From positions 248,001 through 312,000 of the forward strand of contig JACMLJ010000095.1 of NCBI GenBank assembly GCA_014379625.1: 64,000 nt of DNA. The letters are read 5' to 3'. Shown one piece after another: positions 17,069 through 25,702 of this stretch; position 1 is the first letter of the stretch; every line of letters starts with the position of its first letter. The DNA comes from Ferruginibacter sp. Lineage in GTDB: Bacteria > Bacteroidota > Bacteroidia > Chitinophagales > Chitinophagaceae. The notes under the pieces were generated by a model. That model had not been told where the DNA came from. It searched no databases and saw only the letters and a program-made list of their open reading frames with translations. The translations under genes and the position numbers were made by a program.

Positions 17069-18625
17069 ATGAGCACAACAAAAATACTTTGGGTAGATGA
17101 TGAGATAGAGAGTCTCACTTCGCAGATCATGTTTTTAGAAAATAAAGGTTATGAGGTTCAAACCAAGACCAATGGTTTTGATGCGGTGGAATATGTAAAA
17201 AAGAATATTGTAGATGTGGTGTTGATGGATGAAAGTATGCCCGGCATTACCGGACTGCAAACCCTTCAGCAGATTAAGGAAATAAATAGTAACCTGCCGG
17301 TGGTACTGATCACTAAAAATGAAGCGGAAAACCTGATGGATGAAGCCATTGGTTCCCAAATAAGTGATTATTTAATTAAGCCTGTAAATCCTAACCAGGT
17401 GTGGTTGAGTTTAAAAAAAATAATTGATAATAAGAGACTGGTGGCTGAAAAAACCACTTCCGCCTACCAGCAGGAATTCCGCGGTTTGTTTATGGCCCTC
17501 AACGATAATCCGGATTACAATGAATGGATGGAAATTTATAAAAAATTAGTGTATTGGGAATTAGAGATGAAAAAAAGTGACAGCCCCGAAATGCTGGAGG
17601 TTTTCCAGGCACAAAAAACGGAAGCCAATACAGAATTCTTTAAGTTCGTGTCCAGAAATTATTCCTCGTGGGTGGGCGATAAAAGCGCTGATGGTCCTAT
17701 AATGAGCCATACCCTGATGAAGTTTAAAGTATTGCCGCACCTTGAAAAAGGCACCCCATTATTTTTTGTGCTGATCGATAATTTACGTTTTGACCAATGG
17801 AAAACCATACAGCCGATTTTTGCAGGCAGTTTTCGCATACAGGAAGAAGAAACTTTTTACAGTATTCTGCCCACGGCTACCCAGTATGCCCGCAATGCCA
17901 TCTTCGCCGGCATGCTGCCGGTGGATATTGAAAAGCAGTTCCCCACGCAATGGAAAAATGATGATGAAGAAGGCGGTAAGAATATGTTTGAAGAGGAATT
18001 TTTTAAGGCACAATTAAAGCGCCTGGGCAAAAGCGATCTGAAATATTCCTATACAAAAATTACCAATAATCATGACGGTCAGAAATTGGTTGATAATATG
18101 CACAATATGTTGCAAAATGACATCAATGTAATCGTGTATAATTTTGTAGATATGCTTAGCCATGCCCGCACCGAAATGGAAGTATTGAAAGAACTGGCAG
18201 GTGATGAAACCAGTTACCGGAGCATCACTGAAAGCTGGTTTGAACATTCGCCGCTTCACCAGGCTTTAAAGAAAATCGCCGATAAAAAAGTAACCGTGAT
18301 CGTGGGTACCGATCATGGAAGTGTAAGGGTAAAAACGCCGGCAAAAGTGATAGGGGATAAACAAACCACCGCAAACCTGCGTTACAAACATGGCAGAAAC
18401 CTGAATTACGAACCCAAAGATGTGCTGGCTTTTAAAAACCCCAGGGAAGCTGGCCTGCCGGTGCCCAACGTAAATTCTTCCTTTATTTTTGCCAAGGGCG
18501 AAATATTTCTTTGCTATCCTAATAATTACAATCACTTTGTAAATTATTATAAAAATACCTTTCAGCATGGCGGTGTAAGCCTCGAAGAGATGATTGTGCC
18601 AGTAATCAGGATGACGAATAAATAG
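17069..18625 (+). CDS. porX: PorX-type response regulator with PglZ domain
   Basis: PorX controls genes of the type IX secretion system and, with the histidine kinase PorY and sigma factor SigP, links to that secretion machine. The 518 residues start with a CheY-like receiver (WVDDE acidic pocket at 8-12, phospho-acceptor Asp54 in VLMDESMPG, Lys in LIKPVNPNQ near 103). A helical linker follows, then a PglZ/alkaline-phosphatase-like domain from about 215. That domain has the metal-site phrases FVLIDNLRFDQWK, PTATQYARNAIFAG, NFVDMLSHART, GTDHGSVR and the late FQHGGVSLEEMIVPV. PorX homologues hydrolyse cyclic and linear oligonucleotides with this domain. Its presence supports a type IX secretion organism. 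It begins far from its divergent neighbour, with a hairpin-forming leader. Confidence 0.93.
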   Translation: MSTTKILWVDDEIESLTSQIMFLENKGYEVQTKTNGFDAVEYVKKNIVDVVLMDESMPGITGLQTLQQIKEINSNLPVVLITKNEAENLMDEAIGSQISDYLIKPVNPNQVWLSLKKIIDNKRLVAEKTTSAYQQEFRGLFMALNDNPDYNEWMEIYKKLVYWELEMKKSDSPEMLEVFQAQKTEANTEFFKFVSRNYSSWVGDKSADGPIMSHTLMKFKVLPHLEKGTPLFFVLIDNLRFDQWKTIQPIFAGSFRIQEEETFYSILPTATQYARNAIFAGMLPVDIEKQFPTQWKNDDEEGGKNMFEEEFFKAQLKRLGKSDLKYSYTKITNNHDGQKLVDNMHNMLQNDINVIVYNFVDMLSHARTEMEVLKELAGDETSYRSITESWFEHSPLHQALKKIADKKVTVIVGTDHGSVRVKTPAKVIGDKQTTANLRYKHGRNLNYEPKDVLAFKNPREAGLPVPNVNSSFIFAKGEIFLCYPNNYNHFVNYYKNTFQHGGVSLEEMIVPVIRMTNK

Positions 18626-18745
18626 TTGGTGGTTGATGGTTGGTGGTTGATGGTTGATAGTTGGTAGTTGGTGGTTGGTTGATAGCCTTCTGGTAGTTAA
18701 GGTTTCTACGAACGACCAACCTTTAACCATCCACTATCAACGAAA
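18624..18745. repeat. Degenerate GTTGGTGG-type repeats forming a long imperfect hairpin
   Basis: Right after the porX stop, about eight degenerate copies of a 7-nt word of the form GTTGRTG run to about 18682. After a 35-nt spacer, 18716-18745 carries the complementary words CCAACC, ACCATCC and TATCAAC. The transcript can fold into a long imperfect stem that may act as a terminator. Confidence 0.65.
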
Positions 18746-18856
18746 TCGACAACAGTTATCAACGATTGTTGAAAAATATTTTTTTTATTGTTCTCCATAA
18801 ATGGGATGTTGCACTGAATTTGAAAACTTATTATATTCCTTTGAAGGATTCCGTGC

Positions 18857-19126
18857 ATGAAATACACACAAAATATATTAGATAAGATAGAAAAAGTAGC
18901 GGAAGAAAGTGGATATGTGATCCGTTATGAAAGAGGTAATTTTCAAAGCGGGTATTGCATCCTGCAGGAAAAAAGAGTAGTGGTGCTGAACAAATTTTTA
19001 CAAACGGAAGGCAGGATAAATACACTTATAGATTTAATGCCCCAACTGAACATCCATGTTGACTCCCTTACACACGAAAGTCAAAAAATGTATGATGAAG
19101 TGATGAGTATGGAAAGTAGCAAATAA
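18857..19126 (+). CDS. Small conserved protein of unknown function
   Basis: This is an 89-residue soluble protein with no signal peptide or membrane segment. It begins MKYTQNILDKIEKVAEE (helical), followed by a compact part with YVIRYERGNFQSGYC, EKRVVVLNKFLQTEGR and a helical C-terminus ending MYDEVMSMESSK. I recognise the phrasing as a short Bacteroidota protein that recurs between porX-like and metal-hydrolase genes, but I cannot assign a function. Codon use matches its neighbours, and the frame is long for its size with a clean ATG. It sits 231 bp after porX and 150 bp before the MBL hydrolase, all on the plus strand. Confidence 0.75.
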   Translation: MKYTQNILDKIEKVAEESGYVIRYERGNFQSGYCILQEKRVVVLNKFLQTEGRINTLIDLMPQLNIHVDSLTHESQKMYDEVMSMESSK

Positions 19127-19264
19127 ACAAATGGCAACGGGCAGGTTTGCAATTTGCAGTTCCTGTTCTTTGTACCCTGAAACTTGTTCCTTATTTTCTT
19201 AGTATATCATTACCCGTTGCCCATTCCTTCTTTACAATTTCTTATTTGCATATTGCCAATTGCC

Positions 19265-19272
19265 TATTTTTG
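19265..19272 (+). promoter_or_regulatory. -7 box of the MBL hydrolase gene
   Basis: TATTTTTG fits the consensus and ends 4 nt before the ATG at 19277. It helps reject the longer TTG-started reading frame that begins at 19184. Confidence 0.55.
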
Positions 19273-19276
19273 CCTT

Positions 19277-20056
19277 ATGCACTGCCCACCATTAACCATA
19301 ACATTTCTCGGCACAGGAACCAGTAGCGGAGTTCCTATGATTGGTTGTGAATGCCCTGTTTGCACGTCCGCCAATAAAAAAGACAAGCGGCTGCGAAGCA
19401 GTATTCTGGTACAAAGTGCAAGTACTTCATTTGTAGTAGACACTACTCCCGATTTCAGGTACCAGATGCTTCGTGAGCAAATAAAAAAATTAGATGCGGT
19501 ATTATTTACCCACCCCCACAAAGATCATATCGCCGGCCTCGACGATGTAAAAGCATTTACTTTTCTTTCAGGTAAACCAATGGAAGTTTATGCCAATACA
19601 CTAACAGCAGACGCATTGAGAAGGGAATTTTATTATATTTTTTCTGATAAAAAATACCCGGGTATCCCCGAAATAAACCTGAATATCATTGACCTGGAAC
19701 CCTTTTCAATTGGAGATATTCCGGTAACCCCCATATTAGTATGGCATTTGAGCATGCCGGTTTTGGGATTTCGTTTTGGCCCCTTTACCTATATCACCGA
19801 TGCAAACAGAATTGATGAGTTGGAAAAGGAGAAAATAAAAGGGAGCCATACCATGGTAATCAATGCCCTGCGGCACAAAAAACATCTTTCCCATTATACG
19901 TTGGAAGAAGCATTGGTACTTGTGGAAGAAGTAAGGGTACCTAATGCATACTTTACACATATAAGCCATCAGCTAGGTAAGTATGATGATGTAAACAGTA
20001 AACTAACAGCGGGTACGGAACTGGCTTATGATAGGTTGCGGCTTTCGTTTAATTAG
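19277..20056 (+). CDS. MBL-fold metallo-hydrolase (PhnP/RNase Z-like)
   Basis: This 259-residue metallo-beta-lactamase-fold hydrolase resembles PhnP-type phosphodiesterases. It opens with ITFLGTGTSSGVPMIGC and a cysteine cluster CECPVC (about 22-27), as in PhnP structural zinc sites. The binuclear metal motif FTHPHKDHIAGLDD follows near 76-89, then SMPVLGFRFGPFTYITDAN with the bridging Asp, and THISHQLG near the end with the last His. The start at 19277 is chosen because upstream in-frame residues are hydrophobic translation of the spacer and a promoter box lies directly before this ATG. The substrate is unknown; cyclic phosphodiesters or nucleotides are likely by family. Confidence 0.88.
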   Translation: MHCPPLTITFLGTGTSSGVPMIGCECPVCTSANKKDKRLRSSILVQSASTSFVVDTTPDFRYQMLREQIKKLDAVLFTHPHKDHIAGLDDVKAFTFLSGKPMEVYANTLTADALRREFYYIFSDKKYPGIPEINLNIIDLEPFSIGDIPVTPILVWHLSMPVLGFRFGPFTYITDANRIDELEKEKIKGSHTMVINALRHKKHLSHYTLEEALVLVEEVRVPNAYFTHISHQLGKYDDVNSKLTAGTELAYDRLRLSFN

Positions 20057-20126
20057 TAATAATTTGTTTCCCGGTTATTGCAAATGCAGGGATTAGTTAT
20101 TATTTTGGTACCTAATCCTGTTACTC

Positions 20127-21086
20127 ATGTGGAAAGATTTTATTTCCGGCTACCTTAGTTTTACCAAAAAGGACCGAACCGGTATACTGGTGCTTATTTC
20201 CTTAGTTGTTTTCTTTGCCATACTGCCCTATTTTTATCCCTATTTTATTAAGCAGAAAACCTATGACCCCGGTGATTTTAAAAGTGCAATTGCCTCCCTT
20301 CAAGTAAAGCGGGCAGATAGTACGGCCTGGTATGAAAAACGACATATTAATAATCGTAACAACCAGGATCAGTACAGCCCTTCCACTAAAGATTATACCA
20401 GTCCCCCGCTCAAAGGGGAATTATTTTATTTTGATCCCAACTCAGCCAGTCCGGCTGATTGGAAGAAGTTAGGTGTAAGGGATAAAACCATCGCAACCAT
20501 CCGGAATTATTTATCTAAGGGAGGAAAATTTTATAAGAAGGAAGATATAGGTAAAATATGGGGGCTGCATAAAGATGAGGTCGAGCGGTTACTGCCTTAT
20601 ATTCAAATTCATACCTCAAATTCAACCAATAACCCGGCAGAAAAGCCGTATGAAAAGAGCGAGTATAAAAAGATAAGCTATACAAATGAAATTGTTGATA
20701 TAAATATCGCTGATACTGCAGCTTTCATTGCCTTACCAGGGATCGGCAGTAAATTATCCCAACGGATCGTTCTTTTCAGGGATAAGTTGGGAGGATTTTA
20801 TAGGGTGGAGCAAATAGGCGAAACCTTTGGCTTGCCCGATTCTGTCTTTCAAAAAATAAAATCACGACTGAAAATCGGCAGTCCCCAATTGAGGCGAATC
20901 AATATCAATACAGCTACTGTTGATGAAATGAAATCGCACCCTTACCTGCGGTATGTCCTTGCCAATGCGATCAGTCAATATCGTATCCAACATGGCAATT
21001 TTGAAGTCGTCAATGATATCAAAAAGATCATGACAATTACTGAAGATATCTTTAATAAACTGGCTCCCTATCTAACTGTAAATTAA
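20127..21086 (+). CDS. Membrane-anchored helix-hairpin-helix protein (ComEA-like)
   Basis: This 319-residue protein has a cytosolic N-terminus, one membrane helix (GILVLISLVVFFAILPYFY, about 20-38) and an extracytoplasmic part with three ComEA/HhH modules. These are FDPNSASPADWKKLGV (about 95-110), DINIADTAAFIALPGIGSKL (about 191-210) and ININTATVDEMKSHPYL (about 260-276). Each has the pattern N-x-A-x-x-x-(E/D/W)-L with following GxI/GFY segments. Such proteins bind double-stranded DNA non-specifically, as ComEA does in competence. A DNA-binding or DNA-uptake role is inference. A disordered, charged linker lies between the membrane helix and the first module. Confidence 0.85.
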   Translation: MWKDFISGYLSFTKKDRTGILVLISLVVFFAILPYFYPYFIKQKTYDPGDFKSAIASLQVKRADSTAWYEKRHINNRNNQDQYSPSTKDYTSPPLKGELFYFDPNSASPADWKKLGVRDKTIATIRNYLSKGGKFYKKEDIGKIWGLHKDEVERLLPYIQIHTSNSTNNPAEKPYEKSEYKKISYTNEIVDINIADTAAFIALPGIGSKLSQRIVLFRDKLGGFYRVEQIGETFGLPDSVFQKIKSRLKIGSPQLRRININTATVDEMKSHPYLRYVLANAISQYRIQHGNFEVVNDIKKIMTITEDIFNKLAPYLTVN

Positions 21087-21190
21087 GCGACACTAAAGGC
21101 GCTGTACCTTTAAAAGCGCCACAACAATCTGCTGTGCAGCAGTGTTATTTTAAAATACGCTATTTTGCATCATCAACATTTACCCGCAGT

Positions 21191-22330
21191 ATGAATTTTC
21201 AGCAAAGCGAGCTTACACAACATGTAGCAGATACCGCCAGGGATTTTGCCCGGCAATATATCGGGCCGTACCTGATGGAGTGGGACGAAAACCAGGAATT
21301 TCCTTTATATATTTTTAAAGAACTGGGCAAGCTGGGAATGATGGGTGTACTGGTGCCACCGGAATATGGAGGTGCGGGGTTTAGCTATTTTGAATACAAT
21401 GTTATCATCCAGGAAATAGCTAAAGTATGCGGATCGATTGGTTTATCGCTGGCAGCACATAACTCGCTATGCACAGGGCATATTTTAGCCTTCGCCAATG
21501 AGGCCCAAAAGAAAAAATACTTACCCAAACTGGCCACTGCAGAATATTTGGGTGCATGGGGGCTTACAGAACCCAATACCGGAAGTGATGCGGGCAATAT
21601 GAAAACAACCGCCGTAAAAGATGGCGGTGACTGGATACTGAACGGCACAAAAAACTGGATCACCCACGGCAAAAGCGGTGATGTGGCAGTGGTAATTTGC
21701 CGTACCGGTGAGCCAAGAACCAGGGATAATTCCACATCATTTATTGTTGAACGGGGTACACCCGGATTTAGCGCCGGAAAAAAAGAAAACAAATTAGGAA
21801 TGCGGGCAAGCGAAACCGCTGAAATGATTTTTGATAATTGCCGGGTACCTGATTCAAACAGGATGGGGCCCGTGGGAGAAGGGTTTAAACAATCTATGAA
21901 AGTACTCGATGGCGGAAGGATTTCTATCGCCGCACTAAGTCTCGGAATTGCCAAAGGCGCTTATGAAGCATCGGTGCAGTACGCTAAGGAGCGGCACCAG
22001 TTTGATCAGCCTATTGCAAATTTCCAGGGCATTAGTTTTAAACTGGCGGATATGGCAACAGATATTGCCGCCAGTGAATTATTGATCAACCAGGCCTGCG
22101 ACTTAAAGAACAGGGGATTGCCCATGACGAAAGAAGCGGCTATGGCAAAATATTATGCCAGCGAAGTAGCCGTAAGAGTGAGTACCGATGCCGTACAGAT
22201 TTTTGGCGGGTACGGATACACAAAAGATTTTCCGGTAGAAAAATTTTACAGGGATAGTAAATTATGTACCATCGGGGAAGGAACCAGCGAGATACAGAAA
22301 TTAGTGATTAGCAGGGAGGTACTCAGGTGA
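21191..22330 (+). CDS. Acyl-CoA dehydrogenase
   Basis: This FAD-dependent enzyme performs the first oxidation of acyl-CoA degradation and passes electrons to ETF. It has 379 residues, the usual family length. Motifs include AWGLTEPNTGSDAGNMKT (FAD/substrate loop, about 123-140), NWITHG, LGMRASETAEMIFDNCRVP, and the C-terminal RDSKLCTIGEGTSEIQKLVI with the catalytic Glu. The sequence most resembles short-chain (butyryl-CoA) dehydrogenases. The ATG at 21191 starts MNFQQSELTQHV; the in-frame GTG at 21134 would add 19 unrelated residues. It is convergent with the next gene, and a perfect hairpin lies between them. It probably works with the thiolase at the window start, although they are not neighbours. 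Confidence 0.93.
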   Translation: MNFQQSELTQHVADTARDFARQYIGPYLMEWDENQEFPLYIFKELGKLGMMGVLVPPEYGGAGFSYFEYNVIIQEIAKVCGSIGLSLAAHNSLCTGHILAFANEAQKKKYLPKLATAEYLGAWGLTEPNTGSDAGNMKTTAVKDGGDWILNGTKNWITHGKSGDVAVVICRTGEPRTRDNSTSFIVERGTPGFSAGKKENKLGMRASETAEMIFDNCRVPDSNRMGPVGEGFKQSMKVLDGGRISIAALSLGIAKGAYEASVQYAKERHQFDQPIANFQGISFKLADMATDIAASELLINQACDLKNRGLPMTKEAAMAKYYASEVAVRVSTDAVQIFGGYGYTKDFPVEKFYRDSKLCTIGEGTSEIQKLVISREVLR

Positions 22331-22392
22331 TTAAGCATAAATAAAGTAAATAAATTACGTGGCCGGGGGTCGGCAAATTTTATTTCCCTTCA

Positions 22393-22438
22393 ATAATAAT
22401 AAAGCTATTTCAATTTTTTGAAATAGCTTTATTATTAT
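22393..22438. terminator. Perfect 21-bp inverted repeat, bidirectional terminator
   Basis: Arms 22393-22413 and 22418-22438 are perfectly complementary over 21 bp around a TTTT loop. The AT-rich outer ends read as U-rich tails on both strands. It lies between the convergent acyl-CoA dehydrogenase and small helical protein genes, so it probably ends transcription from both sides. Confidence 0.88.
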
Positions 22439-22479
22439 GTACTTTATAAACCTTATTTACTTTTTATACCTTCCCTCCC

Positions 22480-22845
22480 TTACTTCTTATCCCCACCAAA
22501 CATGCCACCCAACTTTTCCTTTACATCATCAAAAACATTTTCTGCTTTACCGGCAGCGCCTTTTACAAAATCTTCCACTTTCTGACCTGTTTCGCCGGGT
22601 ATCATATCGCTGATTTTGTCAAGGATGCCCGGTTCTGCAACGATGGGAGCCTCAGGGTCTATCACTGCTGAAGTAGCGCCTGCTGTAGTGATTGGTTGCT
22701 CACCAGGTGCAAATAAATTATCTACTGCTCCCGCCATCATTGGGAATTTTTCCTTTACAAAATCTTTGATCGTGTCCAGGGCTTTTGTTGCCTGCTCAGT
22801 ACTAATGCCTGCTTTTTCTGTGAGGCGTGTTATTAACTCGTGCAT
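22480..22845 (-). CDS. Small helical protein of unknown function
   Basis: This 121-residue protein is predicted to be mostly helical. Residues 1-45 (MHELITRLTEKAGIS through FVKEKFPMMAGAVDNLF) look like a compact helical bundle. A low-complexity linker rich in Ala, Thr, Pro and Gly follows, then an amphipathic tail with EDFVKGAAGKAENVFDDVKEKLGGMFGGDKK. There is no signal peptide. The ATG at 22845 is preferred; an upstream TTG in frame would add 13 hydrophobic residues from the spacer. I cannot name a family with confidence; the helical part resembles small stress-associated proteins. It sits downstream of the ppGpp synthetase on the same strand. Confidence 0.7.
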   Translation of the reverse strand: MHELITRLTEKAGISTEQATKALDTIKDFVKEKFPMMAGAVDNLFAPGEQPITTAGATSAVIDPEAPIVAEPGILDKISDMIPGETGQKVEDFVKGAAGKAENVFDDVKEKLGGMFGGDKK

Positions 22846-22995
22846 GATTATTATTTTATTTTTTTGAAATACAAATATGAACAATTTATTAAAGCAAAAA
22901 TCTACCCGGGGTTTATAATTAAACTGCTAAACTTAATCCTATAAAATTATAAACATTTTCAATTACCCTGTATACTTTATTTACTTCATTTTACC

Positions 22996-25239
22996 TCATT
23001 CCGTATCATACCTGTCTACCTTCTCAATACCCGGTAACTGGAGCAGCCGGTTGCACAATTCATCGAGCTCTTCTTTATCATGTACAAATATTTTGAAATT
23101 GCCCATAAAGAGCCCATCCTTTGCTTCCATCGTCATTGCAGAAATATTAAACTTCATTTCCCCGCTAATCAGGTTGGTAATTTTATTAATGACCCCCACA
23201 TCATCTAATCCCACTATTTTTAAGCCGGTAAGAAAGGATATTTCTTTGTTTTTTGCCCATTTCGTTTTTACCACCCTGTGCGCATAATTCGACATCAGCC
23301 TTGCAGCATTCGGGCAATTGGTACGATGTATTTTCAAACCTTCCCCGGTGGTAATAAAGCCAAATACATCATCCCCGGGAATAGGCTTGCAACAATTTGC
23401 CAGCGTGTACATGATCCGGTCACTGCTTTCACCAAAGATGATGAGTTCGGTATCTTTATCTTTTTTATTAAACGACCGGGCGCTTATATCGGCTTCATTT
23501 TTTTCTTCGGTTTCTGCCTTCACCGGTTTGGGCGGAAAAAGCCGGTCGCCTGAAGCGGTAAATTCTTTTATTTCTTTAAGATCAATTTTTTTGATGGCGA
23601 TTTCGTACAGCAGGTCGAGCGACGAATTGACCTTGTAAAAAGAAGCCAGTTCTTCGAGGTTGTGCTGGGTCATCATACCCCCGATAGCGTCTAATTTTTT
23701 TTGCAAAATGTATTTGCCATCCTCCGCAACCTTCCTTTTCTCCTCTTTAAGGGTATCCTTTATTTTTTGTTTTGCTTTACTGGTTACAACAAGGTTCAGC
23801 CATTCCTGGCTGGGCTTTTGTTTAGCGCTGGTTATAATTTCTACCTGGTCGCCACTGCGTAATTTATGGCCAATCGGCACCAATTTATGGTTCACTTTCG
23901 CTCCAATGCATTTGCTGCCCACGGCGGTATGCACGCCAAAAGCAAAGTCGAGGGCGCTGGCGCCAATGGGTAGCATTTTAACATCCCCTTTTGGCGTGTA
24001 CACATATATCTCCTCTGCAAGAAAAGAGGTTTTAAAATCCTGCAAAAAGTCAATCGAGTTGCTGTCCTGGTTGCCGAGCGCTTCCCTGATCTGGTGAAAC
24101 CATTTATCAAAACGGCTTTCATCGGTGGTGCCCTCCTTATATTTCCAGTGGGCAGCCAACCCTTTTTCCGCAATTTCATTCATGCGCTTGGTACGAATCT
24201 GTACCTCCACCCACTTGCCCTGGGGCCCCATAACCGTTGTATGCAGGGCTTCGTACCCATTGCTTTTTGGATTGCTTAACCAGTCCCTCAATCTTTCGGG
24301 CGAAGGATTGTATTCATCTGTGATGATGCTGTATACTTTCCAGCAATCACCCTTTTCATTTTCATAGGCAGAATCTACGATGATGCGTATGGCAAATAAG
24401 TCGTATACTTCTTCAAAGCTTACCCCCTTTTTTTTCATCTTGTTCCAGATGGAATGTATGCTTTTCGGCCTTCCGTGAATTTCAAATTTGAAATCAGCTT
24501 TGTCTAATTTTTCTTTCAGGGGACGGATAAAGTCATTAATATACCGGGTACGTTCTCTTTTGGTATCTCTTAATTTTTGAGCGATATAACGGTAGGTATC
24601 CGGTTCCAGGTACTTCATGGAAAGATCTTCCATTTCGGTTTTGATGGCATATAAACCCATCCGGTGTGCCAAAGGGGCATACACGTACACGGTTTCGCTG
24701 CTGATTTTTAACTGTTTCTCCCGCTTCATGCTGTCCAGTGTGCGCATATTATGCAGGCGGTCGGCTAATTTTATTAAAATTACCCTGGGGTCGTCCGTTA
24801 GCGTAAGTAAAATCTTTTTAAAGTTTTCCGCCTGCTGGCTCGTATTGGTATCTATCACCGAACTGATCTTGGTAAGCCCATCTACGATTTTAGCTATCTC
24901 GGCGCCAAACTCGCGCTGCACATCTTCGAGCGAAATATCCGTGTCTTCAACGGTATCGTGCAGCAATGCACAAATGGTACTTCGCACACCCAATCCAATT
25001 TCTTCCACACAAATTCTTGCTACTGCCAATGGATGAAGTATATAAGGTTCCCCGCTTTTACGGCGCATGGTTTTGTGGGCGTCTACCGCCATTTCAAAGG
25101 CGGTACGCAATAGCTCTTTATCACCGGGCTTTAATTTCGGCTTTAGTTCTTTTAATAAACCACGATAGTGCCGGAGAATCTCTTTTTTTTCTTCGGCTTC
25201 ATTGAGGTTATATTTTGTTATCGGTATGGTTATTTCCAT
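22996..25239 (-). CDS. spoT/rsh: Bifunctional (p)ppGpp synthetase/hydrolase
   Basis: This RelA/SpoT homologue makes and degrades (p)ppGpp in the stringent response. The 747 residues contain, in order: a hydrolase HD domain with HPLAVARI and LLHDTVEDTDI (about 60-105), which appears active; the synthetase domain with RPKSIHSIWNKM, DLFAIRII and GYEALHTTV; a TGS domain (EIYVYTPKGDVKMLPIGASALDFAF); a conserved zinc-finger/helical region with CCKPIPGDDVFGF; and a C-terminal ACT domain (ISFLTGLKIVGLDDVGVINKITNLI). The ATG at 25239 begins MEITIPITKYNLNE. The longer frame to 25359 translates spacer DNA. It is the only such gene in this window and is divergent from the tRNA-Leu gene. Confidence 0.95.
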   Translation of the reverse strand: MEITIPITKYNLNEAEEKKEILRHYRGLLKELKPKLKPGDKELLRTAFEMAVDAHKTMRRKSGEPYILHPLAVARICVEEIGLGVRSTICALLHDTVEDTDISLEDVQREFGAEIAKIVDGLTKISSVIDTNTSQQAENFKKILLTLTDDPRVILIKLADRLHNMRTLDSMKREKQLKISSETVYVYAPLAHRMGLYAIKTEMEDLSMKYLEPDTYRYIAQKLRDTKRERTRYINDFIRPLKEKLDKADFKFEIHGRPKSIHSIWNKMKKKGVSFEEVYDLFAIRIIVDSAYENEKGDCWKVYSIITDEYNPSPERLRDWLSNPKSNGYEALHTTVMGPQGKWVEVQIRTKRMNEIAEKGLAAHWKYKEGTTDESRFDKWFHQIREALGNQDSNSIDFLQDFKTSFLAEEIYVYTPKGDVKMLPIGASALDFAFGVHTAVGSKCIGAKVNHKLVPIGHKLRSGDQVEIITSAKQKPSQEWLNLVVTSKAKQKIKDTLKEEKRKVAEDGKYILQKKLDAIGGMMTQHNLEELASFYKVNSSLDLLYEIAIKKIDLKEIKEFTASGDRLFPPKPVKAETEEKNEADISARSFNKKDKDTELIIFGESSDRIMYTLANCCKPIPGDDVFGFITTGEGLKIHRTNCPNAARLMSNYAHRVVKTKWAKNKEISFLTGLKIVGLDDVGVINKITNLISGEMKFNISAMTMEAKDGLFMGNFKIFVHDKEELDELCNRLLQLPGIEKVDRYDTE

Positions 25240-25453
25240 GAATAAAACGAATTTACGAAAAAAAAGGCCCAATCCGCCACAGCTCACCGTTCCCGGAACA
25301 GTCTGCTTAAATTGAAAAGTATTTTTAATGAATGTATGCTGCAAGTCCGGCATCATCACAAGACCATTTAAAATCGGGTATCATATTTTGCCCGGCTTCT
25401 TTGCCCTGGCGGAAACAAGGGGCTAATTATTTTAAACTTTTATTGAAAACCCT

Positions 25454-25461
25454 TACTTTTG
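25454..25461 (+). promoter_or_regulatory. -7 box of the tRNA-Leu gene
   Basis: TACTTTTG matches TAnnTTTG and ends 10 nt before the mature tRNA 5' end at 25472, so transcription should start a few bases upstream of the tRNA. Confidence 0.6.
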
Positions 25462-25471
25462 CAGCCCAAAA

Positions 25472-25553
25472 CCGGATGTGGCGAAATTGGCAGACGCACC
25501 AGACTTAGGATCTGGCGGAGTAATCCATGTAGGTTCGACCCCTATCATCCGGA
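25472..25553 (+). tRNA. tRNA-Leu (anticodon TAG)
   Basis: This 82-nt tRNA has acceptor arms CCGGATG (25472-25478) and CATCCGG (25546-25552) and discriminator A at 25553. The D arm contains AAATTGGCAGACGC. The anticodon stem CCAGA/TCTGG flanks the loop CTTAGGA, giving anticodon TAG, which reads CUN leucine codons. A long variable arm (CGGAGTAATCCATGT region) marks the class II type. The T arm carries GGTTCGACC. The 3' CCA is not encoded, as sequence after the discriminator is CATTT, so it must be added by a nucleotidyltransferase. A T-run follows at once. Confidence 0.96.
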
Positions 25554-25702
25554 CATTTTTTGAGTTGATAATTTAAGTGGTAAGGTAGTTGATAAATTGA
25601 GTGGCAGGTAAATTAAGCCTATTCAAATGCTAATTTTCCCCTGCTTATTTATTTATCAGCCTGTCAACTTTTCAACAAATCAACCTATCAACATTCCCCA
25701 TT

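Noticed and set aside
19184..19276. N-terminal extension of the MBL hydrolase from a TTG start
   Set aside because: It would be translated across the promoter box, and the extra residues are unlike the family.
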